Positions 39,832-49,845 of a stretch of DNA of 64,000 nucleotides are shown piece after piece. A program made the position numbers and the translations under genes. Every line of letters begins with the position of its first letter. Within the stretch, counting starts at the first letter, position 1. Below the pieces are notes generated by a model. It worked only from the letters and a program-made list of their open reading frames with translations, ran no database searches and was not told the DNA's origin. The stretch is from the NCBI RefSeq assembly GCF_020166435.1, contig NZ_JAINZP010000001.1:310001-374000 (forward strand), written 5' to 3'. The DNA is from Pectobacterium versatile. GTDB lineage: Bacteria; Pseudomonadota; Gammaproteobacteria; Enterobacterales; Enterobacteriaceae.

Positions 39832-41130
39832 ATGAAAAAGAACAGGTTATTGTTTTTTATAGCCTTGGCTATTCTTCTTGGGATTATTGTCGGCGGGGCC
39901 TGTCATGCTTTATTAACGGCGCAGGAAGCCAAAGAGGTCGTATCCTACTTTAATTTAGTGACCGATGTTTTTCTGCGCCTGATAAAAATGATCATTGCGC
40001 CATTGGTCTTCGCCACATTGGTCTCCGGCCTTGCTAGCATGGGGAATTCTTCTTCTGTCGGCCGAATAGGGCTGAAGGCGATGGTGTGGTTTATTTGTTC
40101 TTCCGTGGTTTCCCTTTTTATTGGCATGATGTTAGCCAATATCTTCGAGCCAGGCGTTGGAATGAATCTCGCCATTCCCAGTACGCCAATAGCGGTAGAG
40201 ACCGGCGTGAATACCGGTGGCTTTACACTGAAAAGTTTCATTGCCCATATATTTCCACGTAGCATCGTCGAAGCGATGGCGAATAACGAAATATTGCAGA
40301 TTTTGGTGTTCTCTATGTTCTTCGGTTCCGCGCTGGCTTTTGTGAAAGGCCAGAATAAACATGCCGTCACGATGGAATCGATGATAGAGGAACTGGCGAA
40401 AGTGATGTTCCGAGTGACGGACTATGTCATGCGGTTAGCGCCTCTTGCAGTATTTTCCTCGTTGGCGTCGTCTATTACGACCGAAGGCCTGGGGCTGCTC
40501 CTCGACTTTGGCAAGGTGATTGGTGAGTTCTACCTTGGGCTGGCGTTGCTATGGGGACTTATGTTCGGGGCTGGCGCGCTGTTCCTCGGTAAGAAAGCAA
40601 CCTGGGGCCTGATCAAACTGCTGCGCGAACCCAGTATGCTGGCATTTGCCACCGCCAGTAGCGAAGCGGCTTACCCGAAAACGATGGAAGCGCTGAGCGA
40701 ATTCGGCGTTCCCAAAAAAATCACCAGCTTCGTACTCCCGTTGGGGTATTCCTTTAACCTTGTCGGCTCCATGATCTATCAGGCTTTCGCCATTCTGTTT
40801 ATCGCGCAGGCTTACAATATCCATTTAAGCCTGACAGAGCAGACCCTGATTTTGCTGACGCTGATGATCACCAGTAAAGGTATGGCCGGCGTGGCACGTG
40901 CCGCGGTCGTGGTGGTCGCTGCCACCTTACCGATGTTCAGCTTACCCGAAGCGGGCATTTTACTGATTATTGGTATCGATCAGTTCCTGGATATGGGCCG
41001 CACGGCGACCAATGTGATTGGTAACGGTATGGCGACCGCTGTTGTTGCTAAACTGGAACGAAACCATGATCTGGAAGAGCAAGACCATGCCGACGAAGAA
41101 GCACCTGTGATGGCAGCCGGCAATGTCTAA
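39832..41130 (+). CDS. Dicarboxylate/amino acid:cation symporter (DAACS family)
   Basis: The 432-residue protein is a GltP/DctA-type transporter with 8 helices and two re-entrant loops. Visible motifs are the serine-rich hairpin ATASSEAAYPKTME, SFVLPLGYSFNLVGSMIYQA, and GIDQFLDMGRTATNVIGNG in the last helix. Substrates could be glutamate, aspartate or C4-dicarboxylates; the motif does not decide. I start at ATG 39832 (MKKNRLLFFI), which begins the first helix; a start 33 bp upstream would add polar residues. Followed by a strong terminator. Confidence 0.9.
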   Translation: MKKNRLLFFIALAILLGIIVGGACHALLTAQEAKEVVSYFNLVTDVFLRLIKMIIAPLVFATLVSGLASMGNSSSVGRIGLKAMVWFICSSVVSLFIGMMLANIFEPGVGMNLAIPSTPIAVETGVNTGGFTLKSFIAHIFPRSIVEAMANNEILQILVFSMFFGSALAFVKGQNKHAVTMESMIEELAKVMFRVTDYVMRLAPLAVFSSLASSITTEGLGLLLDFGKVIGEFYLGLALLWGLMFGAGALFLGKKATWGLIKLLREPSMLAFATASSEAAYPKTMEALSEFGVPKKITSFVLPLGYSFNLVGSMIYQAFAILFIAQAYNIHLSLTEQTLILLTLMITSKGMAGVARAAVVVVAATLPMFSLPEAGILLIIGIDQFLDMGRTATNVIGNGMATAVVAKLERNHDLEEQDHADEEAPVMAAGNV

Positions 41131-41159
41131 ATTAACGTCAGGTTAATGCACTGAGACAG

Positions 41160-41179
41160 ACGGCCTTCGGGCCGTTTTT
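41160..41179 (+). terminator. Rho-independent terminator of the symporter gene
   Basis: Stem ACGGCC / GGCCGT with TTCG tetraloop and a run of five T residues. Confidence 0.95.
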
Positions 41180-41438
41180 CTCTTCTCTCTTCTCTCTTCT
41201 CCTCGCTCTCTTCCGTACGTTATCGTGACTGCTTTCCATCTCCTTCACGTCCCCATTGGCATTCATTCTGATTTGCCTCTTTTCAATAGCTAATGGCTAT
41301 CGTTGCATTCATATCGCATTGTTGCAAAAACGTTATTTTTTGTTTGTGTTATCTTTAAATAAGACCGCAAGCTCAGGCTGGTTATTCATTAATCGCCCGA
41401 TGCAGAATAACGAATAGCAAGTTAATTTGGGAGGAAGC
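41180..41438 (+). promoter_or_regulatory. acnA upstream region
   Basis: No gene is visible. A TCTTCTC-type pyrimidine run follows the terminator (41178-41210), and the acnA promoter should lie near 41330-41400. The GGGAGG ribosome site is at 41429-41434. SoxRS and CRP control is known for acnA in E. coli; I could not confirm sites here. Confidence 0.4.
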
Positions 41439-44111
41439 ATGTCATCACACCTTCGCGACACTTGTCTGGACACACTGACGGTACAGAAGCAGATTTACCA
41501 TTATTACAGCCTGCCGAAGGCGGCGAAAACGCTTGGCAACATCGATAAATTACCGAAATCGCTCAAGGTGCTGCTGGAGAATTTGTTGCGTCATCAGGAC
41601 GGCGACACGGTAGAGCAGGACGATCTTCAGGCGGTCGTCGACTGGCTGAAAACGGGCCACGTTGACCGGGAAATTGCCTATCGTCCCGCACGCGTCTTGA
41701 TGCAGGACTTTACCGGCGTGCCCGCCGTGGTCGATCTGGCGGCAATGCGAGCGGCGGTGAAACGGTTGGGCGGCGATGTGAATAAGGTGAACCCGCTGTC
41801 GCCGGTCGATCTGGTTATCGACCACTCGGTGACGGTGGACCACTTCGGCGATAGTCAGGCACTCACGGATAACACGCAGCTCGAAATGGCGCGTAACCGT
41901 GAGCGTTATGAGTTTTTGCGTTGGGGACAAAATGCCTTTAGCTACTTCAGCGTCGTGCCACCGGGAACCGGGATTTGCCATCAGGTGAATCTGGAGTATC
42001 TCGCCAAGGCCATCTGGTACGAAAAGCAGGGCGACAAACAGTTTGCCTATCCCGATACGCTGGTGGGAACCGATTCGCATACCACGATGATTAACGGTTT
42101 AGGCGTGCTCGGCTGGGGCGTTGGCGGGATAGAGGCTGAGGCAGCGATGCTGGGGCAGCCTGTTTCGATGCTGATCCCTGATGTTGTTGGTGTCAAACTA
42201 AGCGGCAAGATGCGCGAAGGGATCACGGCAACCGATCTGGTCCTGACGGTCACGCAGATGCTGCGTAAACACGGCGTGGTCGGCAAATTTGTGGAATTTT
42301 ACGGTGATGGATTGGATTCGCTGCCGCTGGCGGATCGCGCGACCATCGCCAATATGGCACCCGAGTATGGTGCGACCTGTGGCTTCTTCCCCATCGATCA
42401 AATCACGCTGGACTACATGCGGTTGACCAACCGTGCAGAAGAACAAATTGCGCTGGTGGAAGCCTACAGTAAGCAGCAGGGGCTGTGGCGTAATGCGGGT
42501 GATGAACCGGTATTTACCAGCCAACTTGCGCTGGATTTGGCAACGGTGGAAACCAGTCTGGCAGGGCCGAAACGCCCACAGGATCGTGTGCCTTTAGCTG
42601 GCGTGCCAGAAGCCTTTAAAGCCAGCCGGGAGCTGGAAGTCAGCACGGTGAAGAACCGTTCTGACTATGAAGAATTCACGCTGGAAGGCGAGACGCATCG
42701 TTTACAGCAGGGGGCCGTCGTGATCGCCGCGATTACTTCCTGCACCAATACCTCCAACCCGAGCGTGCTGATGACGGCCGGGCTGCTGGCAAAAAATGCC
42801 GTTGAGCGCGGTCTGAAAACCAAGCCGTGGGTTAAGACCTCGCTGGCACCGGGCTCGCGGGTCGTAACCGATTACTATGATAAAGCGGGATTGACGCCGT
42901 TCCTCGACGAACTGGGATTCAATCTGGTGGGCTACGGCTGTACTACCTGTATCGGTAACTCCGGCCCGCTGCCGGATGCGATTGAAGCGGCGATAAAAGA
43001 AGGCGATCTGACAGTCGGGGCCGTGCTGTCAGGCAACCGCAACTTTGAAGGCCGTATTCATCCGCTGGTGAAGACGAACTGGCTGGCGTCACCGCCGCTG
43101 GTGGTCGCGTACGCGTTGGCAGGGAATATGAACGTCGATCTGACGCAAGAACCGTTGGGTGAAGATCGTGATGGAAAAGCCGTCTACCTGAAAGATATCT
43201 GGCCGTCGACTAAAGCGGTGGCAGACGCAGTATTGAACGTCAGCGCGGGAATGTTCCACAAACAGTATGCCGCCGTGTTTGAAGGTACGCAGGAGTGGCA
43301 AGATATTGAGGTCGACGACAATCCTACCTATCAATGGCCGGAAGAATCGACCTATATCCGCCAGACGCCTTTCTTCCTGGATATGGGGAAAGAACCTGAG
43401 CCAGTTCAGGATATCCACAACGCGCGCATTCTGGCGATGCTGGGCGATTCGGTGACAACTGACCATATCTCACCAGCAGGCAACATCAAGCGCGATAGCC
43501 CGGCAGGAAAATATTTGCTGGAGCGCGGCGTCGAAACGGCGGAGTTCAACTCTTACGGTTCACGGCGCGGTAATCACGAAGTGATGATGCGTGGGACGTT
43601 TGCCAACATCCGTATCCGTAATGAAATGGTGCCGGGTAAAGAGGGCGGCTATACCCGTCATATCCCGTCGCAGAATGAGATGACGATCTATGACGCGGCG
43701 ATGCGCTATAAGGACGACAATGTCCCGCTGGCGCTGTTTGCCGGGAAAGAATACGGCTCCGGCTCCAGCCGTGACTGGGCAGCAAAAGGCCCGCGCTTGC
43801 TGGGTGTTCGCGTGGTGATTGCTGAATCGTTCGAACGTATTCACCGTTCTAACCTGATCGGGATGGGGATTCTGCCGCTGGAATTTCCCGATGGTGTGAC
43901 GCGTAAAACGCTGCAATTAACTGGTGACGAGCAGATTTCGATTACGGGATTAAATCAGCTGACGCCGGGGGCAACGGTCGAGGTGAATATCACTGATGCT
44001 GATGGCAATACGCAGACGATCAAGACCCGCTGCCGCATCGACACCCGCAACGAACTGACCTACTACCAGAACGACGGCATTCTGCACTACGTTATCCGCA
44101 ATATGCTGTAA
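41439..44111 (+). CDS. acnA: AcnA, aconitate hydratase A
   Basis: AcnA isomerises citrate to isocitrate in the TCA cycle and, when its cluster is lost, binds mRNA under oxidative stress. The 890-residue protein matches E. coli AcnA (891). Its 4Fe-4S cysteines lie in AITSCTNTSNPSVL and GYGCTTCIGNSGPLPD. The start at 41439 (MSSHLRDTC) follows GGGAGG by a normal gap. In E. coli acnA is followed by ribA and pgpB; here an effector/immunity-like pair and an OppA-like gene are inserted between. Confidence 0.98.
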   Translation: MSSHLRDTCLDTLTVQKQIYHYYSLPKAAKTLGNIDKLPKSLKVLLENLLRHQDGDTVEQDDLQAVVDWLKTGHVDREIAYRPARVLMQDFTGVPAVVDLAAMRAAVKRLGGDVNKVNPLSPVDLVIDHSVTVDHFGDSQALTDNTQLEMARNRERYEFLRWGQNAFSYFSVVPPGTGICHQVNLEYLAKAIWYEKQGDKQFAYPDTLVGTDSHTTMINGLGVLGWGVGGIEAEAAMLGQPVSMLIPDVVGVKLSGKMREGITATDLVLTVTQMLRKHGVVGKFVEFYGDGLDSLPLADRATIANMAPEYGATCGFFPIDQITLDYMRLTNRAEEQIALVEAYSKQQGLWRNAGDEPVFTSQLALDLATVETSLAGPKRPQDRVPLAGVPEAFKASRELEVSTVKNRSDYEEFTLEGETHRLQQGAVVIAAITSCTNTSNPSVLMTAGLLAKNAVERGLKTKPWVKTSLAPGSRVVTDYYDKAGLTPFLDELGFNLVGYGCTTCIGNSGPLPDAIEAAIKEGDLTVGAVLSGNRNFEGRIHPLVKTNWLASPPLVVAYALAGNMNVDLTQEPLGEDRDGKAVYLKDIWPSTKAVADAVLNVSAGMFHKQYAAVFEGTQEWQDIEVDDNPTYQWPEESTYIRQTPFFLDMGKEPEPVQDIHNARILAMLGDSVTTDHISPAGNIKRDSPAGKYLLERGVETAEFNSYGSRRGNHEVMMRGTFANIRIRNEMVPGKEGGYTRHIPSQNEMTIYDAAMRYKDDNVPLALFAGKEYGSGSSRDWAAKGPRLLGVRVVIAESFERIHRSNLIGMGILPLEFPDGVTRKTLQLTGDEQISITGLNQLTPGATVEVNITDADGNTQTIKTRCRIDTRNELTYYQNDGILHYVIRNML

Positions 44112-44123
44112 TTTTATGTCTCG

Positions 44124-44154
44124 CCACCGAGGGCAGAAAGCCTGCTCTCGGTGG
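44124..44154 (+). terminator. Hairpin downstream of acnA
   Basis: A 13-bp stem (44124-44136 with 44142-44154, arms beginning CCACCGAGGG and ending CTCGGTGG, one G-U pair) and a 5-nt loop. It lacks a long T-run but is stable enough to protect or end the acnA mRNA. Confidence 0.65.
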
Positions 44155-44184
44155 ATTCACTCAATTCGAAATATAACGGGTACA

Positions 44185-44616
44185 TCAATAATAAGCGGCT
44201 TCATCCTTTCTAAGCGGTACGCTTCGGACACTGCCGTTGGTAAACGCTATCGCAGACACGACGCTTCTTCGTAAATCACCGTATTTTTTCGATTGCAGGA
44301 TATACCTGACGACGTATGTGCTGTCGTCTAAAAAGCGGTAAAAAGAAGGAGGAATGCACAGTTCGCCCTGTGTAACGATTACGCTGGGATTTTCATACAG
44401 CGTCCATTCCTGTGGCTGAGCGGCTCTTGTATTAATCGCAATAAGAGTGGGTTGGTAATCCCGAGCATCGCTAACTAAAAAGCAGAGATCGCTTCCCACT
44501 TGTCTGACTGATGTCAATTCGTCTGGCTTCAGGCGATCGCCCGAACCGGGGCAACCGACAAGAAGAAAACTCGTCACTATAAGCAGAAACGCAGACAATT
44601 TTGCAGTAAATGTCAT
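44185..44616 (-). CDS. Putative T6SS immunity-like periplasmic lipoprotein
   Basis: The 143-residue protein has a signal and lipobox (LLLVGC, then PGSGDRLKPDE), so it is probably a lipoprotein. The mature part (LCFLVSDARDYQPTLIAINT, LCIPPSFYRFLDDSTYVVRY) resembles the lipoproteins annotated as putative type VI immunity proteins in enterobacteria. Upstream, 2 bp away on the same strand, is a stub of an effector-like gene. I start at ATG 44616 rather than 22 codons upstream. Immunity to a periplasm-acting toxin is an inference from family and context. Confidence 0.7.
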   Translation of the reverse strand: MTFTAKLSAFLLIVTSFLLVGCPGSGDRLKPDELTSVRQVGSDLCFLVSDARDYQPTLIAINTRAAQPQEWTLYENPSVIVTQGELCIPPSFYRFLDDSTYVVRYILQSKKYGDLRRSVVSAIAFTNGSVRSVPLRKDEAAYY

Positions 44617-44618
44617 CG

Positions 44619-44780
44619 TTAATTCCAGGGAAAGAACTGCATGGTTTTTTGATAAGGAAGGTAACTGCCGTGATGAATCCAAACTTTGTGGTAGTGGATT
44701 GAATCACCAAAAATAGATTTAGCCAGCCTGATTTCACCAGACGTAAGCAATCGCAAGCTCCCTTCTTTTTGATTGTCCAT
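44619..44780 (-). pseudogene. Truncated T6SS effector-like (VgrG/Rhs-associated peptidase) gene
   Basis: The 53-codon frame reads MDNQKEGSLRLLTSGEIRLA then KSIFGDSIHYHKVWIHHGSY. This is the N-terminal start of a family of type VI or Rhs-associated putative metallopeptidases (LTSGEI..A...FG..I.Y..V.IHH..Y.P). Full members continue with ...MTPNGE..F and an HExxH motif; here the frame diverges after SYLPY and stops. GGAG lies before the ATG. It is probably an inactive remnant that left its immunity gene behind. Confidence 0.65.
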
Positions 44781-45163
44781 AACAATCTCCATTTGTTATC
44801 GCTACGTAGGCTTATAGCTTGGACTATTGACGGTTAAAAATGAAGCGTTAATCCCAGCAGTGTAACGTTCATTCCAGGCGGCTAAGAAAGATACATTAAC
44901 CCTGATGCACCAGCGCACGTTTTCCCACATTAAACTCTCGTATCCTCAGGCGAATTATGGTTATGTTGTAGTGATGCTAACTACATGGGGAATAAGTAAA
45001 AATTATTGCCCAGCCATGTCCTCATCGTTCAGGTTGCAAGACAACACGCCGTCGTCTTTACTCGGTGCCGCGTGGACTTTCCATGAGCAAGCTCCAGACG
45101 AGACGAGCGAGGCACTATTGCCAATGTAGCTTGAAGGATGACAGAGATATAACAGGAGGTTAT
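44781..45163 (+). promoter_or_regulatory. Upstream region of the OppA-like gene
   Basis: No gene is supported in this 383-bp stretch. Near 45118 it reads ATTGCCAATGTAGCTTGAAG, which recalls the end of an ERIC element, but the rest of an element is missing. The AGGAGGT ribosome site of the OppA-like gene lies at 45154-45160. Confidence 0.4.
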
Positions 45164-46798
45164 ATGAATGAGTTGATCAAAAAACGCTTTAAACATTCGC
45201 TGCTGCTTCTCACACTGTGTGCAACAGGGGCGATGACATCGGCTTTTGCGGCACAGGTCCCTGCTGGGACGGCGCTGGCGGAAAAGCAAGAGCTGGTGCG
45301 AGGCAATGGGTCAGAACCAGCCTCGTTGGACCCGCATAAGGTGGAAAGCGATGTCGAAGGTCACATTATCAATGACTTCTTCGATAATCTGGTACGTGTG
45401 GGCGATGACGGTACCATTCAGCCGCGATTGGCCGAGCGCTGGGATAATAAAGACAATACGGTGTGGACATTCCACCTGCGGCCTGATGCCAAATGGTCCG
45501 ATGGTTCACCGATTACTGCTGACGATGTGGTGTACAGCTGGCGACGCCTTAGCGACCCTAAAACGCTGTCGCCTTACGGCACCTACGTTGCCAGTATGTA
45601 TGTGAAGAACGCGGCGGATATTCTGGCAGGCAAGAAAGCGCCGGATTCGCTGGGTGTGAAAGCGCTGGATAGTCACACGGTTGAAGTTACGCTGGAACAC
45701 CCGCTTGCGTATTTCCTGGAAATGTCGGCTTACCATATTCTGGTCCCTTTGCCGAAAGCGGTTCTCGAAAAACACCCTGATAACTGGACACAGGTCGGGA
45801 ATTTTGTCAGCAGTGGTCCTTATACGCTGAGCGAATGGGTGGTTAACGAACGCATCGTCGGCAAGCGCAATAGCCAGTATTGGGATAACGCGCATACCGT
45901 GATTAACAAAGTGACGTACCTGCCAATCAGCTCGCAGGCGGCGGAGTTGAATCGCTATAAATCCGGCGAAATTGATGTCACGGGCATCTTGTCACCGATT
46001 CAATTCGCATCGTTGCAAAAAGAGTATCCACTGGAGGTGAAAGTCTCGCCGCTGCTGGCTACCTATTTCTATCGCTTCAATATGAAAAAAGCCCCTTTTG
46101 ACGATCCACGCGTCCGTCGCGCACTGGATCTCAGTTTGGATAAAAATATCATCGCAAACAACGTACTCGGTATGGGGCAGACGCCCGCTTACAGTTTGAT
46201 TCCCAAAAATGTAAGCGGCTTTCAGCGCAAGGAGCCTGAGTGGGCAAACTGGACACAGCAACAGCGTAATGATGAAGCGAAGAAACTGTTGAAAGAGGCT
46301 GGGTTTGATGAAAAACATCCGCTGAAATTCAACCTGCTTTACAACACCTCCGAGTCGCATTTACGCGTAGCTATTGCCGCCAGTTCAATGTGGAAGAAGA
46401 ATCTTGGGTTGGAAGTGACGCTGCAAAATCAGGAGTGGAAAACGATGCTGGATACCGTACGTACCGGTAACTTTGAGGTGGTCAGACAGTCCTGGACGGG
46501 GGATTACAACGAAGCCAGTACGTTCTTGAATACTCTGGAAACGAATGACAGCAACAACAACGGTAAATTCAGTAATGCACAGTATGATGCGTTGTTGAAA
46601 AAAGCGCTGACGGTGAAGGATAAGCAGGAGAAAGAGGCGATTTATCAACAAGCCTCGGATATTTTAGATAACACGATTCCATTACTGCCCATCTACTACT
46701 ATGTTCAGCCACAGATGGTTAAGACCTATATTGGCGGTTTTTCTCCCAATGTGCGTGGTGATTATTACACGCAAGACATGTATATCCTCAAGCACTGA
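45164..46798 (+). CDS. OppA/MppA-like periplasmic oligopeptide-binding protein
   Basis: The 544-residue protein has a signal peptide (cleaved near SAFAAQVPAG) and the family 5 solute-binding fold (EKQELVRGNGSEPASLDPHK, WTFHLRPDAKWSDGSPITA). It resembles E. coli OppA (543 residues) and MppA, which bind peptides, including murein tripeptide. Unlike an opp operon, no permease or ATPase gene follows: it stands alone between the acnA region and ribA, like the orphan mppA. So it probably lends specificity to an Opp transporter encoded elsewhere. Confidence 0.9.
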   Translation: MNELIKKRFKHSLLLLTLCATGAMTSAFAAQVPAGTALAEKQELVRGNGSEPASLDPHKVESDVEGHIINDFFDNLVRVGDDGTIQPRLAERWDNKDNTVWTFHLRPDAKWSDGSPITADDVVYSWRRLSDPKTLSPYGTYVASMYVKNAADILAGKKAPDSLGVKALDSHTVEVTLEHPLAYFLEMSAYHILVPLPKAVLEKHPDNWTQVGNFVSSGPYTLSEWVVNERIVGKRNSQYWDNAHTVINKVTYLPISSQAAELNRYKSGEIDVTGILSPIQFASLQKEYPLEVKVSPLLATYFYRFNMKKAPFDDPRVRRALDLSLDKNIIANNVLGMGQTPAYSLIPKNVSGFQRKEPEWANWTQQQRNDEAKKLLKEAGFDEKHPLKFNLLYNTSESHLRVAIAASSMWKKNLGLEVTLQNQEWKTMLDTVRTGNFEVVRQSWTGDYNEASTFLNTLETNDSNNNGKFSNAQYDALLKKALTVKDKQEKEAIYQQASDILDNTIPLLPIYYYVQPQMVKTYIGGFSPNVRGDYYTQDMYILKH

Positions 46799-46808
46799 TC
46801 CCAATAAA

Positions 46809-46831
46809 ACAGCCGGTTAAAAACCGGCTGT
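46809..46831. terminator. Terminator after the OppA-like gene
   Basis: 10-bp stem ACAGCCGGTT / AACCGGCTGT with loop AAA. No T-run follows, so efficiency is uncertain. Confidence 0.65.
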
Positions 46832-46844
46832 CAGCATTGAAAGA

Positions 46845-46872
46845 AACGATCCTGACGCGAAATGGGATCGTT
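46845..46872 (-). terminator. Terminator of ribA
   Basis: 8-bp stem AACGATCC / GGATCGTT overlapping the ribA stop. On the minus strand it is followed by TCTTTC. Confidence 0.6.
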
Positions 46873-47464
46873 ATTTCATATCCAGCAGGTGCCCCATTTT
46901 GGCGGCTTTGGTCGCCAGATAGTTCTCATTCTTCGGGTTGCGCCCGACGATTAATGGCACGCGCTCAACGATATTGATGCCTGCTTCGTTGAGTATTTTC
47001 ACTTTCTGCGGGTTATTGGTCAGCAGGCGAACTTCATCAACGTCGAGCAGCTTGAACATGTCAGCGCACAGCGTGAAATCGCGCTCGTCGGCGGCGAACC
47101 CAAGCTGGTGATTCGCTTCTACCGTATCAGCCCCCAGGTCCTGCAACGCATACGCGCGGATTTTATTGAGCAGCCCGATATTACGGCCTTCCTGACGATG
47201 GTATAACAGCACGCCGCGACCTTCTTCGGCGATGTGGCCTAATGCAGCCTCAAGCTGGAAACCACAGTCACAGCGCAGGCTAAACAAGGCATCCCCTGTC
47301 AGGCACTCGGAATGCACGCGAGCAAGTACGGGAACTGAACCGGAAATATCACCATAGACCAATGCAAGGTGATCGTGACCCGTGGCGATCTCTTCAAAAC
47401 CCACCATCAGAAAATCGCCCCACGGAGTGGGTAACTTGGCTTCCGCCACCCGTTTTAGCTGCAT
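46871..47464 (-). CDS. ribA: RibA, GTP cyclohydrolase II
   Basis: RibA opens GTP at the first step of riboflavin synthesis. The 197-residue protein reads [20 protein letters not shown], with zinc cysteines in [17 protein letters not shown] and the catalytic [11 protein letters not shown]. Length and sequence match E. coli RibA. The ATG at 47464 is preceded by GGAG. The open frame continues upstream through an unusual 15-bp tandem repeat, which encodes LDTDF repeats, but E. coli and other RibA proteins start at MQLKR. Confidence 0.96.
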   Translation of the reverse strand: MQLKRVAEAKLPTPWGDFLMVGFEEIATGHDHLALVYGDISGSVPVLARVHSECLTGDALFSLRCDCGFQLEAALGHIAEEGRGVLLYHRQEGRNIGLLNKIRAYALQDLGADTVEANHQLGFAADERDFTLCADMFKLLDVDEVRLLTNNPQKVKILNEAGINIVERVPLIVGRNPKNENYLATKAAKMGHLLDMK

Positions 47465-47471
47465 ACTTTTC

Positions 47472-47516
47472 TCCAAAAAATCTGTATCCAAAAAATCTGT
47501 GTCCAAAAAACCATGT
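47472..47516. repeat. 15-bp tandem repeat in the ribA leader
   Basis: Three consecutive units (TCCAAAAAATCTGTA, TCCAAAAAATCTGTG, TCCAAAAAACCATGT) cover 47472-47516, with a partial fourth after. On the minus strand the unit nearest ribA supplies part of its GGAG ribosome site. Copy number could change the leader RNA without altering the reading frame. Confidence 0.8.
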
Positions 47517-47756
47517 TCAAAAAACAAGAATGCTGAGGCGAATCCTACTGCTGCCTATCGTGCTTGACCAGCAAAAAAGCCTGTTTAAGAACGTCATAAA
47601 AATTGAATTACAACGTGGCCTGACTGCCGTCTGGTTTCAGGTTCGTTGACAGAACTGAGTGCTATTTTACGCCATACTGACAGTCCGTGTCGGATTTTCT
47701 GATAGAATTGTGAAAGTTTTGTTGCAAAGCATCATACTGAATTATGGGAAGAAATT

Positions 47757-48533
47757 ATGTACGAAATAGCCAAACGAACAACCATCGGCGCAGCGTTATT
47801 ACTGATTATGCCAATGATTATCTGGATGAGCGGTTGGCAGTGGCAACCGGAGTATGACGGGCTCTGGTTACGCGTACTCTTCTGGATTACAGAAACGGTG
47901 ACATCGCCGTGGGGCATTCTGACCAGCATCGTGCTAGGTCTCTGGTTTCTCTGGTGTCTGCGTTTCCGCCTGAAGCCCGCGCTCGGTCTGTTGGTCATCA
48001 TGGCGATTACGGTGCTGATTGGGCAGGGCATCAAATCGGCGATTAAAGAGTGGGTGCAGGAATCACGGCCCTATGTTGTTTGGCTGGAGAAAAATCATCA
48101 GGTGGACGACAGCTATTTCTACTCGCTGCCGCGCAAGGAGCGTTCGGAACTGGTGAAAACACAGTTGCAGGACCAAACGCAGATTCCACAATGGCTGCGC
48201 AGCCACTGGCAGTTTGAAACCGGCTTTGCTTTCCCCTCTGGCCACACTATGTTTGCCGCAACCTGGGCGCTGCTGGGCGTCGGGCTGCTGTGGGCGCGTC
48301 GGCATTATAAAACGGTGGTGATCCTGATGCTGTGGGCCAGCGGCGTGATGGGTAGCCGTCTGGTACTCGGCATGCATTGGCCGCAGGATTTGGTGGTGGC
48401 GACGTTAATTAGCTGGCTGCTGGTGGTGGTGGCCAGTTGGCTGGCACAGCGCTGGTGCGGCCCGCTCTCGCTCCAGTATGAAGAAATCAAAGAACAGGCG
48501 GAGGAGGATGCCGCCGAAAATAAATCCTCGTAG
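47757..48533 (+). CDS. pgpB: PgpB, phosphatidylglycerophosphatase B / undecaprenyl pyrophosphatase
   Basis: PgpB is an inner-membrane PAP2 phosphatase that dephosphorylates phosphatidylglycerophosphate and undecaprenyl pyrophosphate. The 258-residue protein has six predicted helices and the three PAP2 motifs: KEWVQESRPYV, FAFPSGHTMFAA, and GSRLVLGMHWPQDL. It is divergent from ribA, in the E. coli order. The C-terminus (EIKEQAEEDAAENKSS) is a polar tail. Confidence 0.95.
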   Translation: MYEIAKRTTIGAALLLIMPMIIWMSGWQWQPEYDGLWLRVLFWITETVTSPWGILTSIVLGLWFLWCLRFRLKPALGLLVIMAITVLIGQGIKSAIKEWVQESRPYVVWLEKNHQVDDSYFYSLPRKERSELVKTQLQDQTQIPQWLRSHWQFETGFAFPSGHTMFAATWALLGVGLLWARRHYKTVVILMLWASGVMGSRLVLGMHWPQDLVVATLISWLLVVVASWLAQRWCGPLSLQYEEIKEQAEEDAAENKSS

Positions 48534-48596
48534 CCCTTGAGTTGTTGTTCCTGTTGTCGATCGTACTCCATAGATAATCCCCTGTAGTACGTACCC

Positions 48597-48625
48597 TGCG
48601 GATGGCATTCGTCATCCGCATTTTT
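48597..48625 (+). terminator. Rho-independent terminator of pgpB
   Basis: 8-bp stem TGCGGATG / CATCCGCA with an 8-nt loop and five T residues. Confidence 0.88.
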
Positions 48626-48653
48626 ATGTCGGACCTCCTTGTCCGTCACCCTG

Positions 48654-48687
48654 CGGGCCGTTGCTGACACAACGTTAAAAATTTCTC
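48654..48687. repeat. Copy B of a 34-bp dispersed intergenic repeat
   Basis: Matches 13727-13760 at 32 of 34 bases. It lies between the pgpB terminator and the sugar operon promoter, next to a GGAC-N6-GTCC inverted repeat. Confidence 0.6.
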
Positions 48688-48739
48688 TCGTCTCTGTTTC
48701 TTCCCGATTATCACCGCTATCGCCTCGCGCAAAATGTAA

Positions 48740-49801
<1,062 letters not shown>

Positions 49802-49845
49802 TCGAGGCGGCGGGAGCGCCTGCTCCTGCTGATAGAGGAGTCGTT

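Noticed and set aside
47465..47527. N-terminally extended RibA from an upstream TTG
   Set aside because: The extension is encoded by tandem repeats and lacks a ribosome site; the ATG at 47464 has GGAG and aligns with the family.
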